A stretch of 64,000 nt of DNA, from positions 1,855,150 through 1,919,149 of the forward strand of contig JANPWX010000452.1 in the NCBI GenBank assembly GCA_024734555.1, written 5' to 3'. Position 1 is the stretch's first letter, and the number at the start of each line of letters is the position of its first letter. Under the pieces are notes generated by a model, which saw nothing but the letters and a program-made list of their open reading frames with translations, was not told the origin of the DNA and did no database searches. This document shows positions 47,700 to 59,699 of the stretch, in pieces. The stretch comes from Trochalopteron elliotii (Eukaryota; Chordata; Aves; Passeriformes; Leiothrichidae). The translations under genes were made by a program, and so were the position numbers.

Positions 47700-48060
47700 C
47701 AGCTCACCCCCCTTTGTGGACTGCAATGGTCCTTTGGAAGAGATGCTGAAGAATCTTCTTTATAATGGCTTTATTCCTCCTGGAAACATGGAAGCCAAGA
47801 AAATTGCCTAAGAAATCAGGGGGTGGTGAAAGCACAGACTGCTGACCCTGCTGTGTCAAGTGAGGCTTGCAGGATTGTTCTAGATGATATATGACCCTCA
47901 ATAATTGGAGTGTCAAACTTCTGGCAAAAATCTTTAGGCAGTAATCTGATAAAGGTCACCAGATGGTCAAAGATCGTGTGGATATAGTTTGAGAAGGTAG
48001 TTCCAAATGTGGAACTGAAATGAGGCTGAAGAGTCCAGTCTTTTATGGAGCACAAGTAAC
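47700..48060 (-). mobile_element. decayed DIRS-like / LAP2-alpha-domain retrotransposon ORF remnant
   Basis: One minus-strand frame from about 48058 to 47700 reads LLPKDFCQKF, IIEGHISSRTILQASLDTAG, then 18 residues later RQFSWL, with two in-frame stops (47818-47816 and one about 45 bases on). In DIRS-like elements and the related LAP2-alpha C-terminal domain I recall the pattern LPxD...EG..xARTxLQASLDAAD followed, without gaps, by 18 residues ending RRxSWL. The spacing fits exactly. The copy is non-functional. The family assignment is from memory and not searched, and the element's ends cannot be defined. Confidence 0.5.
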
Positions 48061-48069
48061 TCCTGAGTT

Positions 48070-51050
48070 TTTAGAGAAGTAGCCTTGGAAAGTACTTCTG
48101 ACTCACTGAGGGGAGCTGAAGATGTTGGTCACAGGGAGATCTTTTCCTTAAACAACATGATAGTAGGCAATAGCCTGTTTTAGGTAAACAGGTAGTGTGG
48201 TGTTGCAGGTCTGACAAGCTTCTCCAGTTGCCACAATGGTCATGGAGCTGACACACTACTAAGGTCTCATTCAGGAATCAGAGTCCCAGGTATGGGGTTT
48301 TGTCTTCGGAATACTGCTCTTTCCTGATCTGATTGAAACTGAATGCTCAGAAGCAATTCTCTAGTTATGTTGATGGGATAATAAGGTATTTTGATGTTTC
48401 GTCCTGAAGAACCCAAAAACCTAATTAACAAATGCCCCTGACACTAGTGCTAATGATCTCAGTGGGTATAAAGTGAAAGTTGCCAAGGAATATTGGCTAT
48501 CAGTGTAAGGGGAATGATCATCTGAGGTTAGGAAACAATTGCCAAAATCAATACACCTCTCAAGACCAGAGCAGAACTCAAACAAAGTAGACTAAAAAAC
48601 CCTCTTAGCTGTACGAAAACTGAAAAAGTTTCCAGGTTGGGAGCCAGTATTCCACAATGTATGAAATGAAAAATCATTTTTGATTTAGTGGACATTTCAA
48701 CTCAATTAGTAGAAATAGGTTTGTGCTTATTGTCCCACTGTCATTCTGCAGGGGGCTGACACTTGTGCCCTCCCCTGCTGCCATCAGTAAGATTAGCTGG
48801 CCTGGAGCTCTGGTACAGAAAAGGCCCTCAGGGTGAACAGAAATAGATCAGCTGATAAAGAGAGTATGGAATCTTTGCCTTATTCAAACAAAATGTCTTT
48901 AGCTTACTCCTAATCATCAAGAAAGCTTTTGAAGAAGTGAGCTCTTAAAGTCCTGCAGCCTGTCCGTATGGAAAAATAAGCTGAAAAGTGGGGGGGGAAA
49001 GGGAGGGGAAGGAAGAAAAAAGAGATGGCAGATTTCATATCAGAAGAAAGAGCTTTTGACTCTTGGAACATATTGTTTGCATTCTATACCTAAAAATTTT
49101 ACATTTGCATTTGTGAACTATTCCTGGTGATTGAGCAATTAACAATGCATGGGAAGTACCCCATTCTAATGGTTAAGGTTCACATAAGTTAAACTTCTGC
49201 AGGTCATTTTGTCACTTAATACAAACTTCCCAAGTCACTTGAAAAGCTTGGCCTGACTTCACAAACATCTTCTAAATCATGTGCAAAATAGTTTATGTAT
49301 GTTTCAGGTCAATACAAACGAAACCAAATGTGCTTGTGGATACAGCTGTGGCAACTGGAACCTTATTACTTTCCACATAGTAATCGATTATATACTCATT
49401 TCACTTACGTCCCAGGCCAATATATCCCTGTATCTACTTTAAAATCAAAGGCTTTTAGCTAAACCTCTCAGAAGCAGTTTATAGATAATTATTGTCCAAA
49501 GCCTGAGTATAAAATATGTATATATTAAAGTAGTAGTCCTGCCTATCTTCTCTCTAAGGCCTTTGTACTTTGATAGGCAGTAAAGAATCAGGCCTCTCAA
49601 CTCAGAAGCTGAAAATTACCTAGTTATTTTAATTTACGCACCAGACCAATATATTTTACAGCAATTCAAGGTTTTTCTGTTCAGAAATATGCTAATTTCA
49701 CCATTAGATTTGGTACAGACCTGTTCGTGGAGGAGACCTGACTGGAGAGGTAACTAAATAGGATACAACTCAGGGTTTCAATTAACACTCCAACTGTCTC
49801 ATGTACCTTTTAACAACTCCTAAACTGTTGAGTCTGGAAAATTATCTTTTTTCTTCTAATATATCAGAAAGCACTGAAAATTTAACTAAACTTTTCCTTA
49901 AAACCAGAATGTTGTCTTCCTTCTTCCCTCCACTCCTTTCAGAACTCACATAAAAAATGCATCAATCATGAGGAGAGGACATGGTAATAAATAATAGCAA
50001 AACTAAATTTATGTGTAGCTGATATATTCCTCACTTTCAGCATTAAAGAAAGCAAATATGCCAAGTATGTAATATTTTAATGATCAGGACTACTTAAACC
50101 ACTTCACAGTAAGAAATCAAAGCCAAAACCGAGTATCATAAAATCTTGTTTAGACCTGAACATTAACAGTACCACCTGACACGTGATGATCACTTTTTAA
50201 TACAAAAGTGCCTCAGAATTAACAGCAGCAATTTGAATATATGATGTAAAGAACTTCAGCTAAACTGCTTTGGTATCTGGGTAACCTCCTGTGATTTTCA
50301 GACATCAAATAATGAAAGTAGTGTCTATTATTCTAAATCCCAAAGATTGCATACATCTAGGAGAACTACATTTAGGAGGTCTGCTTCTGCTACTTTGCAA
50401 TAAGCCCTTCAATAATTAAGTACTAAATACCAAAGTGGCTAGGAATCACAAACTTTCAGACTGTTACCAAGCACACACCGGTACTAGGCAGTAATAATTA
50501 TGAATTTTAGAGTCTTTGTAATTAGCAGCAGTCACAGAGAAACAGATTACAAACCAGCAACTTTTACAAACCAGTGAGTAAACAATAATAAAGGGTAATA
50601 CAGGTTCATGTTCACTTCATTTACCAATTGTATTGTTTGTTCACTATGCTCTTCTCTCTAGCAATAATACAGTATTCATGTTTAATAAACATTCTGATTG
50701 TAGTAAATATAACATTTTTAATGTAGCAGTAAAAATAGTCAAATAAACAGCACTGCAGTTTGTTGGAGGTCAGTGCTAGTGAATACTGTGGCAGTGAAAT
50801 TTACTGTGCGATGTCTATTGCTCTGGAAAAAATATTTGAATGTTGACTAAATAAAAACATCTGTAACTCATTTCATGGTCAGTGTTATGCTAGTAGTTAT
50901 AAGAAAATAAGACTTATGTGTTTCATATAACTTGCAATTGATATAGAATTTTTTCCAAATGTAAATAAAATTCCATTAAATTTGAAGCAGACAGATTTTC
51001 AGGTTACAAAAACCCGTTGAGACAGTTTTTTCCATGCTTTCATAAAATCT
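48070..51050. other. AT-rich interval, no gene recognised
   Basis: No supported coding feature. A diverged 23-bp direct repeat (49403-49425 and 49632-49654, about 4 mismatches, core ACCAATATAT-like) may mark an unrecognised interspersed repeat. The first few hundred bases may still belong to the decayed element ending at 48060. Confidence 0.5.
48990..49014 (+). repeat. G-rich run with quadruplex-forming pattern
   Basis: Eight consecutive G followed by AAAGGGAGGGG fits G3+N1-7 four times on the plus strand. It is a local simple sequence in gene-poor DNA. Confidence 0.5.
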
Positions 51051-51056
51051 TACATA

Positions 51057-51395
51057 ATCACAGAATCATTTAGATTGGAAAGGACCTCTGAGACCTTGAA
51101 GTCCAACCTTTGACTTATCACCACTGTGTCCACTAGACCATGGCACTGTGTGCCACAGGCAATCCTTTCTTGAACACCTCCAAGGATGGTGGCTCCACCA
51201 TCTCCCTGGACAGCCCATTGCAATGTTTGACAGCCCTTTCAGTGGAGAAATTTTTCCAGATTCAGGTCCAGTCTGAACCTCCCCTAGCACAGTTTAAGGC
51301 TGTGTCCTCTCATCCTGTCACTGGTTGCCTGGGAGAAGAGGCTGACCCCCACCTGGCTACAACCTCCTTTCAGGGAGTTGTAGAGAGTGATTAGA
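51057..51395 (-). mobile_element. CR1 LINE 3' fragment
   Basis: It starts AATCACAGAATCATTTAGAT and continues with TTGGAAAGGACCTCTGAGAC, CACTAGACCATGGCACTG, GGCTCCACCATCTCCCTGG and CAACCTCCTTTCAGGGAG. This is a long, well-preserved reverse-oriented CR1 3' end. Fragments of the reading frame are interrupted. Confidence 0.92.
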
Positions 51396-52383
51396 TCACA
51401 CATAATTTAACAATCACAACAGGAAACATTATGGAATGGCATAAATGATATTGCAAGTGCATGACAAATAGGAACTCAGTTAATGATGTAAACTGAAACA
51501 CAGTTCTTGGCTCATACAGTGTTTGAATTTGTTATATTAAGCATCAGTCATTGCTAGCTCATTACTACTAATTGAGCATAAGTGCAAAGGTATCATAATG
51601 TCAACTTCTGGGTTTCCCGAATCAACTCTGCTAAAAACCTATTGCTGTGTCTAGTTTGCTTCCTTTCAAGGTCCTTTCCTCAAAAGTTGTTGTAAATTCA
51701 AACACAAAAACTCCAAAGCAACGGAAGAACCCTTCTAAATGTGTTGCTTTTCCTATTGCGGGTCAATTGTTATTCTTTCATTGCAAGATCCAGCAGGTCC
51801 ACATGGCTGATTGTTTCTACACCATTACCTTGTATACCAGCATGCTGGGCTCATTTTAGCTATAAATAAGCACATAAAATCAACAGAAGTTAATAACTTG
51901 CATTATCTAGATTTAGAATTGTTAAGTTTCCATAGCATACCCTCATTTTTACTTATGTAGTCAGTTCAGACATGTTGTTAAGAGTTTTCTAAAAGATCTT
52001 ACTTATTAAAAATATCAGCTGACAAAAATTCACGTATTAGAAATTTTTAAACACATTTCCACATCCAACTCTTTCTCCTCTTACTGTAAAATCATGGATT
52101 AGGATGATAAGCACTAGTTTTGAGTACAAAATGAGCTGAATTAAATGATCCAGTCACTTACTTGTTACTTGATCCTGATACTGCTTTACCTCTATTTGTT
52201 TGCCTTTGACAACTAAATACATTAGGATTATTTACAAATATTGAGGGTTGTATCATTGTGCTGTACAGAGGCAACAAAAGCAGCAACCCCATCAGAATTA
52301 CAGAAACACTTCACTTGATGTGCAGCTTCTTATGTGGTAAATTCTGAGCTGTCTTAATGGGTACTGCTTTCAATAAACTGTGG

Positions 52384-52605
52384 TTCACAGAATTGGAAGG
52401 GACCCACAAGGATCAAAATCCAGCTCCTGACCCTACATAGGACACCCCAGGAGACACACCCTGTGCCTGAGAGCATTGTCCAAACACTTCTTGAGCTCTC
52501 TCAGGCTGGTGCTGTGACCACTGCCCTGGGGAGCTGTTCCAGTGCCCAACCACCCTCTGGGTGAGGAACGTTTTCCAGATAGCCCCTGGCACAACTTCAT
52601 GAATG
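52384..52605 (-). mobile_element. CR1 LINE fragment, diverged
   Basis: TTCACAGAATTGGAAGGGAC, CCACAAGGATCAAAATCCAG, GGGGAGCTGTTCCAGTGCCC and GGTGAGGAACGTTTTCCAG are characteristic of a second CR1 subfamily read in reverse. It is 5'-truncated. Confidence 0.82.
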
Positions 52606-52609
52606 AATG

Positions 52610-55600
52610 GCCAACAGGACTTTCAGCTAAGAGCAGGCTGATAAATTACTGCAATTTTACACAGTGTTGATTACAAATGCTAAGCAATCCTATTGCATTA
52701 TATGAGGAACAAAAATGACTTTTAGCTATAAAAGCAGACTTAAATAGGAAAGATTGTTGAGCCAAGTTGTTTGAAACTGGAACGCTTTCACTGTGTGTGA
52801 TGTCTTCCTGAGCAACATAGAAGGCTCAGGTTATGTGTGATGAGCAACTTGCTCTTAACAAGTAATAAAAATAAAATTAACCTAAGAAATGTAGGTGCTG
52901 TGCTTAGCTTTTAGAGGACAGATAAACCACATAAATTTATCATTTTAAAACCAGACAATTTCTGTCTCCTACCACAATTTATTCCTGTCTGCTTTTTAAC
53001 TCAGATGAATTCCTTCTGTGATTAGAATGACAAAATACTTCCACATTAATGAGCTAATTATCTTAATTGCATAATTTTGCTGGTTTGTTAATCTCATGTG
53101 GAATCTCTAGCAGATATAATTACTAAGTCACAATTACAGGATTCTGTTACATTTCTTCTTCTTTGGAAGATGTTTTGTTCTGAAGATTTGCTTACATAGG
53201 CTGTCTTGTTAGACCTTTGTTGCTTTGAATGCTAAAAAAATTAAACTCCAAACAACAGAGGAGACCAGAAAGCTTAAGAGTCCAGATTTTTTATTCAAGA
53301 GGTAAGATACTGTACGTATTTCCACTCTCACTCATCCATCTGCTGCCTGATACTTCAAGTTGAAGGTTCCAGTTTTATTGAACTGTGAACAAAACAATAA
53401 GTGACTCTGTTTTTACTACTTTCTTCAAGCTCCAGGCTTGTCCACTACTTACTGGACATAAGAAAGCATTAAAGTCAGATGAATTTCTAAATACGTTAAG
53501 GTCTTCATAACATTTTGATGCACAAAACTAAATGGAATAATACAGCCAAGCAAAACAGTTGAGATTATATTCAAGCATGTGTTGAAACAGGCCAGACCCT
53601 GAAGAAGTATAATTCAACAAATTTCTTTACTGGGTTATTTTATGTCTGCTGACAATATAATGCAATTTTAGCAATTTAACCAAATTCAGATGAATGTTAA
53701 TTAACAAGGACTGTCTTACTGATTTAAGGTCAAAAATGGGTATCTGAAAGACCTGGAAATGAGAGAAGTTCACTGAAAGATTCACCTAATTTTTCTCTCC
53801 CCTCTCCCTCCCAATAAATGACCTGATTCAGACTGATTTTGATATTTTTCAGAATATATTTATGCATCTGATGCTCATGCATTAAGTCAGACTTCTCTGA
53901 AAAATCAAACCAGCTCCCTAGTTAGATTTAATCTTTAACTCTATTAATAAGCAGAGTCCATAAAATGCCTCTATTTCAATTCAAGACAGAAATTTCAATT
54001 AGCAAGTTAAGGACAGAATTGACATTGAAATATTAGTATGTATTCTTAAGTTTAATACTATTTCACTGAAGGTGCAGATTTTATAATAAAACATGATTCA
54101 GCATAAAGTAGACTTTTAATAGAAATGCTACATATGAAGAATGTCACTTAACTTCTGTTTTATTATTAACCTCCAATTTCACTTATAATATAGGATGAAA
54201 AATTGTACTTGAATAATTGGGTGAAAAAGTGAAATCTGGGAATATTTGATGAATTCCTACATTTTTGTTATTAAAGTCTCCCCCAAGCTATAGCACTATT
54301 CTCTAAATAAGCTAATGTAAAAAAATTAGTACCACATATAATTACACAACTCTCAAGTATCTTAAAGCCAGAACTTTAACAGCTTTTTGTTGAATGCGAT
54401 ATACCATTATCCTTATTTTTGCTAGGATATAAACATCCAAATTCCCAGTGCCTTGGAAAACACAATTGACAAAGACATCCAAATTTACTTAAATGTGTAA
54501 TTTCCGAACAACTTCTCTATTTTTTTTAATTTATACATTATATATTGCATAAAAATGATGTTTTAAAAAGTTATGCAACTCCATGAAAATTTTTCATAAA
54601 TCCATTACGAAATGTTAGAAAATTTATTTTATTTGAGGGAAGATGCAGATTATACATGCTGAAATCACATCAGCATCAATAAATTCTGTTTGTAAAATGT
54701 TAGAAATCCTTGTTGATATTTTCACCCTCAAAGACAGAGCCTGGGTATGACTGAAACATATTTCAGCTGTAGAGGTGCACATCATTACATGCTTATCTGG
54801 AGTTGCACACTTTGGTCCATTTTCAAAGAGTCTGAGATTGTTCAGATGAGGATGATCCCTTAGATTTAAAATAGAAAAAAGTGGAAGCATCTGGATATAG
54901 TACCAAAAGCCAGCATGCTTCTTCTCAGAAAAATAAAAATGCTTCTTCTCATAAAAATAAAAATCTGGGCAAAGGAAAGATTTTTGTCCTTGTAGTTTCT
55001 GAAGAGAGTTAGCGTTCAATTAACTTGGTAGAATATTTCTGGTATTCACCCATAGTTTTTCAAAGATCATCTCATGGGTATTTTCCTTCACTAGAAAGTT
55101 GGAAATCTCATCTAACCATGGACTTCCACAGCAACTCCATCTTTCCAGTGCTTTCCACTGTGTTGCCCATGCTTTCTAAACTGACAAGCACTACATCCAT
55201 GAAAGACACCTTATCATACAAGAAACAACTGACTGATCATTGCCCTTTTCCAGTTTTCTTTCCCATGGGCCTGTTTTTTGAAAAGTTCAACCAGAAGATG
55301 TAATTTGTAGCAACTCGGCCTTTGCTGCCACGAGATGAAGATCACAGTGTTGTAACTTACTTTGAAAGTGACTGCTTTGCTTGATGTGGAATGCAACTGA
55401 ATCTCTCTTTGCCACCCTTAGACATGACAGATTAACAACACCTAATTGCAAGAATACTGACACCATGCTTAGTGAATACACTTGCACAAGAAGCCTCTTT
55501 CCCCAGTATATTTTTAATTTCTCCAACGATTGCATTTTGCCAGCTCCATCAGGACCTTGCTCCCGTCATGTCTGGTTGCCTACAAACCACCACAGCTCTT

Positions 55601-57180
55601 TCTCAGTCTTCAGCACTGCAGACATAGAAACACCTTAGCAGCTGATACAGGCTGCCTTTAAGAGAGAGCACGGAGCACATAGAAAGACAGGAGATGATCC
55701 AAGCAGCTCCAGCTGCTGGCTGCAGCACATGTTTCTACCGAGTAACCACAGTGATTACCACCACATGAACTTAGAAAGATAAGGCACAATGCTGGTGTTT
55801 CTCCCAGCACTGAACTTTGGTCAAAACTTTTGACTTCCCTAAGTGAGCCGCACTTGCCTGGGTTTTCTGGAGGCATAATGTTTCTTTAGTTTGTTGTTTG
55901 CTTGGGTTTTAATTTTTGCTAACTGGTTATGTTGTAATAATCCCATTTCTCTGTTTATTCAAGCATCTGATGCACAACTGATAAAAAAGTTGAGGCACAC
56001 AGACAATGACTGCCTATGTAATCCTAATTGTCTTTAAACTAATTGTGGACAAACTAGTTTCTCAAACTTTCATACTCAAAATAAAGCTAATTCAAAACCT
56101 GGTATTTGGCCATCAAATTCCTAATGGATATGAATGAATGAAAAGTAGGAAAAGCATTAACTTATTAAATCAGAGCTCATGCACAAAGAAAGTCCTCTCT
56201 TCCCACCTTTTCTTTCCTATGCTCTACACCTCACCAGTAGTCATGTAGCAGAATGTTATTCCCTGAACAAGGCATCAATTTACTGATTCTTCAATCATAC
56301 ACAAGACTTTCTACACAAATGATCCCATATTATGATGAGAAAGCCAAAAAGGAGGCTCTAGAAAGCACTGCTGTGTCTCATAATTTCCTGGAGTGTTACC
56401 CTGTGAAACTTTCCAAATCAGTTACCAAATTGATAATTTCTTTCCCCATGAAAAAAAGGGCAGGGACTGCAGTCAGGGCACGTTTACATGCAATAACAAT
56501 TAGATCTGATTGTTATTAATTTGATGCTTAACATCAAATGAAGTGCTTGAAGAAAAACTTTAGAGGACTTCCTAGAATTTAACGAACACTTCTATGCTGA
56601 TTTGAAAGAAAGCACAAAAAGGTTTTATGAAGTGAAGGGCTGGGCAACTATGTCCAAAGTTATTAAAGAGATGCAAAAAGTTGCCACATGGTGAGAAACT
56701 GATTGGAATGGCAGCACTACATTAAGAAGGAATAATCAAATGTCTGTATTTCATGTGTCTGAAGAACAGGAGAAAAAGATGCTTGCTTTGAGGTGAAACC
56801 AACAGGAATTTTAAACAGAGCTGATCTCTGTGCATACCAAGATTAGAGGGCATTGGCAAAAAAGAAATAAAATTGGGCAGTGCAAACAGAAGACGATTAT
56901 TAAAACTAAGAAATATTAAAATGGATGTGGTAAGATTTAGACAGATTCTGGATGTGTGGGTCAAAAGAAATAGGCCAAAGAGAGTGCCAAGATTAAAGTC
57001 TTGAGTGAGAAGAGTCACTGTTATGTTATCAGTTCTTTCTAGTTATTCTACATTAGAGCAGAGACAATGCAAAAATAGGTTAGCATTTTGAAATATAGAA
57101 AAATTTTCATTTAGAAATTACAAAATAGAAAATGAAGATATTTGTTTGTGTATGGAGGCCATAATATCATTAGCCACCGA
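52610..57180. other. AT-rich interval, no gene recognised
   Basis: Several open frames around 54.6-55.9 kb were examined and have no recognisable family, no splice context and ordinary intergenic composition. The interval includes a 24-bp tandem duplication at 54915-54962. Confidence 0.5.
54915..54962. repeat. 24-bp tandem duplication
   Basis: ATGCTTCTTCTCAGAAAAAT plus AAAA (54915-54938) is repeated with one mismatch at 54939-54962. It is a recent-looking head-to-tail duplication in spacer DNA. Confidence 0.75.
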
Positions 57181-58189
57181 TACACATGTGCGGGTATTCT
57201 ATCATATGGTACCTTAAGTACCGACCAGTTTCAGCAGTGGCAGAAGTTCCTCAGAACCAAGGGCTGGGTCCTGCCCTTGGGGCACAAGAACCCCCTGCAG
57301 CTCCAGGCCGCTCCTTCCTTCCTGCAGGGCTCTGTGTGAGGCTCCAGCTGCCTCCTGTGCCACGGGCACTTGCTCCAGCTGGCAGGGCTGCCAAGGCCTG
57401 GGTTACACCCCTGTCATTGCTGGGCAGCCTCGAGCAGGGCCTCCCCTCACTGAGCACCATTGCTGTCTCTGGGCCTGCACTGCGCTCCAACTCCCAAGGT
57501 CCCGGGGAGCTGGGCCTCTTTGTTTCACTCCTCTGTGAAGAATTCCTGTCCAGAGCCTACAGAGACTTTGGTCCATTCTGTGATTTTGTGTCTCTTCTCT
57601 GACACATTTCCTCAGACCTGTCTCAGCTGAATGCCTGTGCTCCTTCTCTCTCTGCCCTTCTCTGGGCATGGACACAGCCTTGGCCTTCAGAGACAAGTTC
57701 TGTCCCTTCTGGGTTCCATTCTCCTCTGCTTGGAGGCCTAAAGGACTTGAGGGGGCCTTCAGATTCCTGTTCTGCCACAGCAGCCACATCACAGAACTTC
57801 CTTTCGTATGCTAGTCCAACTGCATCCTACAACTCGAGGTGCTGCTGACTGAAAAGACCTTCCCAAACCCAGTACTTCTAACAGTCATGAATCCTCTTTG
57901 ATTTCCCAGCCACTGCATTTTCCTATTCTACTTATTGACATTCATTCTTGTACAAACTCTCCATTACATTTAGCAATTCTTCCCTGAAATGTTGCTTTTT
58001 TCTTTAATGCAGATATACAAAGAAAAAGGAAAGCAGCCCCTTGGGAGGGCCAGAAAGTTGAGCAGCACTCTTGGGCAAAGCCTCTGGTCCTTCCTACAGG
58101 GAAATTGCTAGCAAGGCACTGCCACCCTTCTCAGAGCTGGGTCAAGGACGTGAGAGAACAGATACCAACAAGGATTATAAGCTGTGCCA

Positions 58190-58392
58190 AGGGATGGTTG
58201 GGTTGGACATTAGGAATTGTTTTTGCCCAGTGCATAGAGATTGGAATGGGCTGCCCGGGGCAGTGGTGGAGTCCCCAGTGTGGGAGATTTCCAAGGAAAG
58301 CTTGGGCATAGTGCTCAGTGGTCTGCTGGAGTTGCCATGGTGGGGATGGAGCCCCACTTGGGCTCTCCAGTATGGATTCCATGATTCTGTGA
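58190..58392 (+). mobile_element. CR1 LINE 3' fragment, sense orientation
   Basis: TTGGGTTGGACATTAGGAAT, GGAATGGGCTGCCCGGGGCA, GTGGTGGAGTCCCCAGTG and the terminal ATTCCATGATTCTGTGA define the CR1 3' end in the plus direction. It ends 135 bases upstream of the candidate gene's ATG and could form part of its 5' region. Confidence 0.9.
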
Positions 58393-58527
58393 CATCACAG
58401 CCTCTGGGGCCAGTGCAGTGGAACTGTCCCCAGCCCGTCACCGTGCCCAGAGCACCAGCAGCAGTTGGTGTGGACAGATGGCCAGAGCCTGTGCTGAGGT
58501 GGCAGCTTGACCTACAGCAGCAGCAGC

Positions 58528-59322
58528 ATGGCTGGCTACAGCTCCCAGTGGCTTCTGAGGGTCTTTGTGCTCTTGATGCTGGCCCGTCCGCTCGGCCCTT
58601 CCAACCATCCTGAGGGGGACATGGCCACCTTGCGCCAGCTTCCCGAGGACACGGAGCAGCAGGATGTGGGCCCTCAGAAGATACCCTTGCCAGTCACGAT
58701 GGCTGTTTCTTTGGCTGGCATCATCCTGGAGCTGCTGGTGACCAGAGCTGTCCTCAGATGGTGCATTGGCAGAAAGCCCCAGAAATGCTGGGAAGAGGTA
58801 AGGGAGGGCTGTCGGGCAGGTGGGATGGGGGCAGTGGCCAGGAGGAAACAAGGACCAAGCTGGTGCCAGGCAAAGCATGAAAGCCCACATGGGGGAGAAG
58901 AGCTGGGCAGATCCCGAGGGTCCTGGGCCTCTTGGGCAGCATTTTGCCCAAGGCCCCGAAGCAGAGGAGGTGTTTTAGGCCCAGGGAGGGAATCAGACTC
59001 AGGGGCTGAGGCCCAGGGACACCAGGCTGAGCCAGACAGAGCCCTTCTTCCTGCAGCCTCTGCCCGGGACAGCCCAGGGGTGTCCAAAGGCACGCCAAGA
59101 GGGCTCAGCGCCATGCTCTCCCTGTGCTGTGTCTTGCAGGAGAAGTGCCAGAGCCCCCCAGTCTGTGCAGAGCCGTGTTGCTGCAGGGAGCTGCTGCAGG
59201 CACTGAGGCACAACCGTGCCCTGATGTGGCCATCCCTGCGCCACAGCCCTCTGCAGAGGCCCAGGCAGAAGAGACCAGGCCTGTGGGGGAGGCAGAGACT
59301 GCACTTCTCCACTCAGCTCTGA
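58528..59322 (+). CDS. candidate two-exon gene for a small single-pass membrane protein, unrecognised
   Basis: I do not recognise this protein. Exon 1 runs 58528-58797 (ATG after a CAGCAGCAGC run), with donor GAG|GTAAGG. Exon 2 is 59140-59322, with acceptor TGTCTTGCAG. The 342-base intron is a multiple of three and itself open. The spliced product is 150 residues. A hydrophobic N-terminus (WLLRVFVLLMLARPLG, about residues 8-23) looks like a signal peptide. A polar segment of about 35 residues follows, then a likely transmembrane helix (LPVTMAVSLAGIILELLVTR, about residues 53-72). The Cys-, Arg- and Leu-rich tail contains CAEPCCCRELL. AATAAA follows at 59632 and 59694. A second open frame overlaps exon 2 (59124-59378). 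Either a lineage-specific gene or a decayed/non-coding transcript is possible. Confidence 0.4.
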   Translation: MAGYSSQWLLRVFVLLMLARPLGPSNHPEGDMATLRQLPEDTEQQDVGPQKIPLPVTMAVSLAGIILELLVTRAVLRWCIGRKPQKCWEEVREGCRAGGMGAVARRKQGPSWCQAKHESPHGGEELGRSRGSWASWAAFCPRPRSRGGVLGPGRESDSGAEAQGHQAEPDRALLPAASARDSPGVSKGTPRGLSAMLSLCCVLQEKCQSPPVCAEPCCCRELLQALRHNRALMWPSLRHSPLQRPRQKRPGLWGRQRLHFSTQL

Positions 59323-59631
59323 ACTGCCCAGCTCTGCTCGCCTCACAGTTCTCAGAGCAGCGCAAGGGGATGGTGTGATGCATGCTCAGCCCGGGCACTC
59401 TAACAATCCCCCACCACAGATTTTAGTGAAGACCCCTTTTGTTAGCCATAGCTTCCCATAGCTTGGCTGTAGCTTCTCAACAATCTTTTCCTCTTTCTTC
59501 TTTTCCCATAGAAGATAATGTTTTTCTTAGTGTTCTAGTTCTAAGAAGTAGATAGTTTTTTAGGTATAAGGTTCTCCTCCTAAGTTACTCCTCTCACTGC
59601 CTCGTTTTAGATTTTTTGAGTAGTCTGTTTG

Positions 59632-59637
59632 AATAAA
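59632..59637 (+). terminator. poly(A) signal downstream of the candidate gene
   Basis: AATAAA lies 310 bases after the TGA of the 58528-59322 ORF, with a second hexamer at 59694-59699. The 59,340-59,640 stretch is T-rich, like a 3' UTR. Confidence 0.4.
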
Positions 59638-59699
59638 GTTCAGCTTTTCTACACTATGCTGTGTTAATTCCTTGATATTCTATTCTTTATTAAAATAAA

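Noticed and set aside
54624..55019. 131-codon minus-strand open frame
   Set aside because: Low-complexity Lys/Phe/Tyr-rich start caused by a 24-bp tandem duplication; no family, promoter or splice context.
58674..59312. 212-codon minus-strand open frame
   Set aside because: Shadow of the GC-rich two-exon candidate on the opposite strand; no minus-strand splice or poly(A) signals fit it.
59124..59378. Alternative frame across exon 2 of the candidate gene
   Set aside because: Its acidic composition looks protein-like, but joining it to exon 1 at the canonical donor/acceptor needs a frame of exon 1 that lacks the signal and membrane helix; kept only as a caveat.
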